A DNA stretch of 64,000 nucleotides, taken from an uncultured Bacteroidales bacterium. GTDB taxonomy: Bacteria; Bacteroidota; Bacteroidia; Bacteroidales; F082. Under the pieces are notes generated by a model. It was not told the DNA's origin and did not search any database. It was given only the letters and a program-made list of their open reading frames with translations. Location of the stretch: positions 1 to 64,000 of the forward strand of contig CAMYYB010000001.1 of assembly GCA_947303335.1 (NCBI GenBank), written 5' to 3'. This document shows positions 59,639 through 64,000 of the stretch, in pieces (positions within the stretch are counted from its first letter, which is position 1; each line of letters opens with the position of its first letter). The position numbers and the translations under genes were made by a program.

Positions 59639-62600
59639 ATGAAAAGATTCTTTTATATCCTATTGTTGACGCTTCTATGCGCAACCGCTTTCCCACAGAC
59701 AATATGGACGGTTCGAGGGAAGCTGTCCGATTATCCAATGACAATCGACGAGAGTCGCTTGGAGAATTATATAATCAATCCCAATGCGTTGGTCACACGC
59801 GACATCATACAGGATTCGCTACTGCATTATGAAATCGGATACATTCCCGAACAGACAGTCCGATACCTTGAAGACGGAATTGGCTTTTATGTTCAGGCAG
59901 ATTCACTACATTCAAATCAGGTCAATTACAGTTATGAGGTCGACCCTCAACCGTTAGGACGCTTCTATTTCAACACAGCCACAGGACGATTCAAATATTA
60001 TCCTAATGTGGGTGATTTTGGAATTTTTAATGTGACATTTACTGCCACTGAAGGCTTGAACAGCCTCTCGCAAACGGTAGAGTTTAATATCATGCCTGTA
60101 GCCGTTCCCGAAAGCGTTGTCATTCAAAGCCAAGGAGAGATGCCTTCGGATCAAGACTATACTATCATTGCGGAAGCGCATACACCGATGTTCATAAATA
60201 ATTTCCAAAGAGACACTGTCTATAGCTACAGTGTTTCGGGCAAGGAAATCATTTTCGACAACCATTTGCAAAACAAGGTATGGGGGTTGCCCGAACGTGA
60301 GGACATATACGAATTGAACATCTTTGCAGAGAAGCTAATCATTCGATCGGCGCTTAGGTTTCCGCATACCAATGTCAACATCTATGCAAAAGAACTCATT
60401 TTTGAGGATAATGGGGATGAAATCGCCTCTATCAATACGACGCCTTCCCCAATCGGATTACTGACCAACGAAGTAGGTATGGACGGTGAATGTGCAGGAA
60501 ACATCACCCTCAATATCATGGATTTTAGAGCCAATTTGGCGATAAGGTTTATACTTAACGGAGCCCAAGGACAATGCGCCAACCGCAACGGCACGCCTGG
60601 CAATGGTGGTAACGGTGGCATCCTGACGGCACCTTTCAACATTGAGCGTTACGGCGATTTCGTGAGAGGTAGTGCAGGGGTAAAATATGATGTTGCAGGT
60701 CGGGAGTTGACCGAACATGGATCAGTTATCGGAGCGGGTCAAGCTGGCGAAAACGGACATTTTGAGTTGATTAACGAGACATATTCTTGGATTCATCCTT
60801 ATTATGTTGCTGCGGTCATTCGACATATTAATGATTCCTATCTAAATAACTATTTCAAATACTCCAAAAACACTGCCAATGAATACTGTAGTTTTATTAA
60901 CGAGTATAAGGCATCGGATGAATGGGAATCTCTTGACTCTACTTTGCAAGTTGAGTTGAACGATGAGTTGTTGGAACTGGAAAGCCTGCGTTACCGTCTT
61001 AATGAGAACCTTGATTACTATGGTAATCCACTCGGTTGGGTACCAGAGCTTTCTGTGGAATTCTATATGAGTGTGTTTAATAGTGAAATAGACCGAGCAA
61101 TCCCTACCTTGTTTCTTTATTATTGGTTGCTGCATATTGATCAAAGTTTAGCAAATATGGCAGAGGCATGTCAATTCGCTGCCGAAGAAACTCAGAGAGA
61201 AATAGTTGCAACACAAGCTCAAATCAATTCGCTGAGAGAAGACATCCCTGTTTTAGAGGATAAAATCACTATTCTCCAAGGTCAAATTGAAGCAACCAAA
61301 AACAGGTTGGAACAGATACAAGCCGAATTATTGAGGAAAGCCCGACACAACGTGAAAAAGAAAAACCGCATTAACAAGGCTTTTGGTATCTTCAAGGCAG
61401 CACTTAATTGCGTACCTATGCTCGGGGGAGTGGCAAGCGGTGTGGCATCAACCATAGGAACTGTAGCTGGCTATGCCGCAAACTATTTTGATATTGCCGA
61501 CACATATGGCACGGAAGAAGTTGTTTCTGGTGTAATTAATGCGGTGTCTGATTTCGATTTTGGTTCAGCATTGGATATTATCCATCAGGCTGTCAACAGC
61601 ATCGACTTGGAACATCTTGGGACGACAGGGCACGAGCTTTCACAAAGTTATCATCAACTTGAATCCATCATTAGACCGGTATACAATAGCATTACCAATC
61701 TTCATCAAGTAATGGCTCAAAGTTCAGCACCTAACAGTCAAGTTCAAGCTGAGTTTGAAAGGCTTTGCTCGCAATCACCTGATTACCAAAATGTCATAGC
61801 TGAAATAGCAGCTCTTGAACAGGATTATCAGGAATTTGCAGCAATTCTTACACAAACATTCGTTGATATCGTTAACTTGACCAGTGAAGTAAGCAACGAG
61901 ATGGTCTCGTTGGATGCCCTGCGAAGAGATGCTTTTGAAGGCAACAGCAAGCGCGACCTGCAAGCGATGCAGTGTGTTGAAAAGATGAGGCAACGCGCCA
62001 TGAATCGTTTGGTGAAATACCATTACTACATGAGAAAGGCATACGAGTATAGATTGTTGAGACCTTATCAGGGTGAATTCAATCTGGAGAATATGTATAA
62101 TCGTCTCGAAACTTTAATAGACCAGGGGCAAGTCATTTTTGATAACTCAACACCCGTCTCGCCAACGGCATATAGTGCGCTATCTGCATTGTTTAGGGAA
62201 GAAGTGTCTGGAATTATTGAAGAGGTTATTGAAGAATTAACATATAACGAGCCCGAACAGACTGCTACTATTCCTGTAGTCATTTCCAGTGAAGTACTTG
62301 ACAAAATCAATTCGGGTGAAGATTATGTCTTTGATTTATACAATCTTGGAGTCTTCCCACCCTATGAAGAAAACATTAGAATCGTTGGGTTTAATGTGCA
62401 ACATATTGAAGCGCACATGGAAGGCGATGGAGGCATGACCACTTATATGGATATTGACCTTATGACCCAAGGCGCTTCAAGATTTAGGAAAAATGGTGAA
62501 ATCTATTGGTTTAACTTTGATTCTAGGTCGAACGCTAGTTCTCATACATGGAGCATTAGGTACAATCCGCTTTCACAAGAAACTACAGCAATTGGGCCTT

Positions 62601-64000
62601 CGTTTGCTGAGCAATCGTTGTTGTATTCACTTTTGAACGGTAATGTGGAAAACCTTATGTTGTTTACAAGGCGTTCTGCGTGGAGCGACATTGTCATGTC
62701 AAAGAAAGTGCATACTACAGGAAATGCCGATGTTGTGATTGACTCTCTCGTGCTTAGATTGGATTACGATTTCACAAGACGACCTGATGACATCCGCAAC
62801 ATCGACATTGCTGCGAGCGACAACTTACTCCCTTATATCACTTGCTCTGAGGTTGATAGAAACGGGAGAAGTAATGGCAAGGGCAGTTTCCATCGTTCTT
62901 TCAATAGAAGTAATGGAACCGTGACATTTGCCGCTTTGGAGAAGCATGGTACTTATCATTTCTTGAATTGGACCGATCATCAAGGAAACGTGGTTTCAGA
63001 AAGTCCAGAGTTGACAATCAACAAGCAGACCGATCAGTTCTATAGGGCAAATTATGAACGCTGCATCCCCATTATGAATGTTTCGGACACAATTTTTGTT
63101 GGTTGTGACGGCGGCGTGTTTAACGTTGAAGTTCGAAATGTAGGTTCGGGCGATATTGAGATGGATTGGTATGTTTCGGATTCGTTGTGTACATATGCGC
63201 ATCTGAACGGTATCGGTGAAGGTGTTGATGATGGTTATTTCACTATCAGTTGTGAACCAATGGGTAATCAAGGTTGGAGAATTGACTCTATCGAAATACT
63301 GGCCCCCGAGATTGAAGGAATGTCAAAGATAGTTTATATTGTTCAATATGATAACTCTTATCTTGAAGTGAGCGCAAGTATTGAACCCGAAGGGGCGGGC
63401 TTTATCAATGGCACGGGGTTCTATCATGAGAATGATGAAGTAACATTGGTCGCCTTGCCCATAGATAACTGCAATATTGTGAGTTGGGAGTGTGACGGTC
63501 AGGTTGTTTCAACGCAGCCAGAATACACTTTTAATGTGACAAGCAACACCCATTTTGTCGCCCATTTTGAATGTGAAAACATGGTTGCAGTGAGTACAGA
63601 AGTTGTACCAGAAGGCACTGGTTATGTCACGGGTATGGGATTGGTTAATGGTTCTGGGCTTTATGGGGTAAATGAAGAGGTCACGCTTATCGCTATACCC
63701 ATGAACAATTGTCACTTTGTGGCATGGAAGTGTAATGGTCAAATTGTGTCAACACAGCCAGAGTACACATTTGCCGCAACTAACGACATTCATCTCACGG
63801 CTCACTTTGAATCTGAAAACATGGTTACGGTGAGCACCGAAGTCGTTCCAAATGGCGCGGGTTATGTCACGGGAATGGGATTGGTTAATGGGTCTGGACT
63901 CTATGTAGTAAATGATGTGGTTACACTTGTCGCCATACCCATGAACGATTGTCACTTTGTGGAGTGGAAGTGTAACGGCCAAATTGTGTCAACACAACAA
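59639..64000 (+). CDS. Very large secreted repeat protein, runs off the window
   Basis: At least 1454 aa with no stop before the window end. ATG 59639 starts a signal peptide (MKRFFYILLLTLLCATAFPQ). About residues 100-170 look like a beta-sandwich; 225-330 a beta-helix-like part ending in glycine-rich GNGGNGGI; 510-570 a coiled coil (AQINSLREDIPVLEDKITIL); 590-620 a hydrophobic glycine-rich stretch. From about residue 1240 there are tandem 80-aa InlB-type repeats (VSTEVVPEGTGYVTGMGLVN, then CNGQIVSTQPEYTF) with near-identical DNA at 240-bp spacing. A cell-surface adhesin or fibre is likely. Confidence 0.85.
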   Translation, partial: MKRFFYILLLTLLCATAFPQTIWTVRGKLSDYPMTIDESRLENYIINPNALVTRDIIQDSLLHYEIGYIPEQTVRYLEDGIGFYVQADSLHSNQVNYSYEVDPQPLGRFYFNTATGRFKYYPNVGDFGIFNVTFTATEGLNSLSQTVEFNIMPVAVPESVVIQSQGEMPSDQDYTIIAEAHTPMFINNFQRDTVYSYSVSGKEIIFDNHLQNKVWGLPEREDIYELNIFAEKLIIRSALRFPHTNVNIYAKELIFEDNGDEIASINTTPSPIGLLTNEVGMDGECAGNITLNIMDFRANLAIRFILNGAQGQCANRNGTPGNGGNGGILTAPFNIERYGDFVRGSAGVKYDVAGRELTEHGSVIGAGQAGENGHFELINETYSWIHPYYVAAVIRHINDSYLNNYFKYSKNTANEYCSFINEYKASDEWESLDSTLQVELNDELLELESLRYRLNENLDYYGNPLGWVPELSVEFYMSVFNSEIDRAIPTLFLYYWLLHIDQSLANMAEACQFAAEETQREIVATQAQINSLREDIPVLEDKITILQGQIEATKNRLEQIQAELLRKARHNVKKKNRINKAFGIFKAALNCVPMLGGVASGVASTIGTVAGYAANYFDIADTYGTEEVVSGVINAVSDFDFGSALDIIHQAVNSIDLEHLGTTGHELSQSYHQLESIIRPVYNSITNLHQVMAQSSAPNSQVQAEFERLCSQSPDYQNVIAEIAALEQDYQEFAAILTQTFVDIVNLTSEVSNEMVSLDALRRDAFEGNSKRDLQAMQCVEKMRQRAMNRLVKYHYYMRKAYEYRLLRPYQGEFNLENMYNRLETLIDQGQVIFDNSTPVSPTAYSALSALFREEVSGIIEEVIEELTYNEPEQTATIPVVISSEVLDKINSGEDYVFDLYNLGVFPPYEENIRIVGFNVQHIEAHMEGDGGMTTYMDIDLMTQGASRFRKNGEIYWFNFDSRSNASSHTWSIRYNPLSQETTAIGPSFAEQSLLYSLLNGNVENLMLFTRRSAWSDIVMSKKVHTTGNADVVIDSLVLRLDYDFTRRPDDIRNIDIAASDNLLPYITCSEVDRNGRSNGKGSFHRSFNRSNGTVTFAALEKHGTYHFLNWTDHQGNVVSESPELTINKQTDQFYRANYERCIPIMNVSDTIFVGCDGGVFNVEVRNVGSGDIEMDWYVSDSLCTYAHLNGIGEGVDDGYFTISCEPMGNQGWRIDSIEILAPEIEGMSKIVYIVQYDNSYLEVSASIEPEGAGFINGTGFYHENDEVTLVALPIDNCNIVSWECDGQVVSTQPEYTFNVTSNTHFVAHFECENMVAVSTEVVPEGTGYVTGMGLVNGSGLYGVNEEVTLIAIPMNNCHFVAWKCNGQIVSTQPEYTFAATNDIHLTAHFESENMVTVSTEVVPNGAGYVTGMGLVNGSGLYVVNDVVTLVAIPMNDCHFVEWKCNGQIVSTQQ
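63362..64000 (+). repeat. Tandem 240-bp repeats inside the large surface gene
   Basis: GAAAACATGGTT at 63575 recurs at 63815, exactly 240 bp on, with high identity across the unit; a third, more diverged unit begins near 63362. The array continues beyond the window. Confidence 0.85.

Overview
The window is chromosomal DNA of an anaerobic member of the Bacteroidales (Bacteroidota), probably a gut or rumen lineage. The evidence is the recurrent Bacteroidota -7 promoter box (TAnnTTTG) in front of many genes on both strands, lineage-typical proteins (DUF4270 lipoprotein, secreted PepT-like peptidase, ATPase_2/DUF234 and AAA-ATPase_like/PD-(D/E)XK families), and an [FeFe]-hydrogenase maturase (HydG). 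No rRNA, tRNA or CRISPR array was seen.

Layout. 1-8 kb: hydG with its TM1266-type partner, two paralogous HepT/MntA toxin-antitoxin cassettes flanking a lipoprotein gene with a structured leader, a deoxyhypusine-synthase-like gene paired with a divergent arginase-family gene, and a Sel1-repeat lipoprotein. 8-18 kb: an accessory island. An AAA/PD-(D/E)XK gene is followed by a TIR protein whose C-terminal formylglycine-generating-enzyme (C-type lectin) domain ends in a stretch of NNC codons. That is the signature of a diversity-generating retroelement (DGR) variable region. Behind it lie a membrane coiled-coil protein, a two-TM/TrkA-N-like/RyR protein, a stand-alone RyR protein, a dynamin-like GTPase and a DUF697 membrane protein. 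18-24.3 kb: small secreted proteins and a second, AT-rich GTPase/coiled-coil locus carrying a partial tandem duplication. 24.3-32.3 kb: an IS remnant, a second AAA/PD-(D/E)XK gene, then an ADP-ribose-themed cluster (KptA/Tpt1, macro-like+PARG-like fusion, macro-like protein, metallophosphoesterase) with decayed DraG-like and NADAR-like fragments.

32.3-42.1 kb is ordinary core genome: ROK kinase, pheS, cyclophilin, DUF4270, a GT5-like protein, meaB, a PAP2-VanX fusion and glmS. 42.1-57 kb is a second defence-like island: an ATPase_2 gene, an RloA/RloB (AbiL-like) pair followed by a broken KAP NTPase, pepT, TIR-TM-WD40, a sugar-kinase (PfkB)-TIR fusion, two C39-like cysteine peptidase-RyR proteins around a sigma-like regulator, and TIR-TM-periplasmic-sensor. 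57.2-64 kb holds a membrane J-protein, two secreted tail-collar-domain proteins and a very large secreted repeat protein that runs off the window.

The most interesting content is the two TIR/RyR islands. Four RyR-domain proteins and four TIR proteins occur in one window, with sensors as different as a putatively hypermutated lectin fold, a beta-propeller, a fructokinase-like enzyme and a periplasmic-binding-like domain. I infer NAD-consuming conflict systems. The reverse transcriptase and template repeat expected for the DGR are not in this window.
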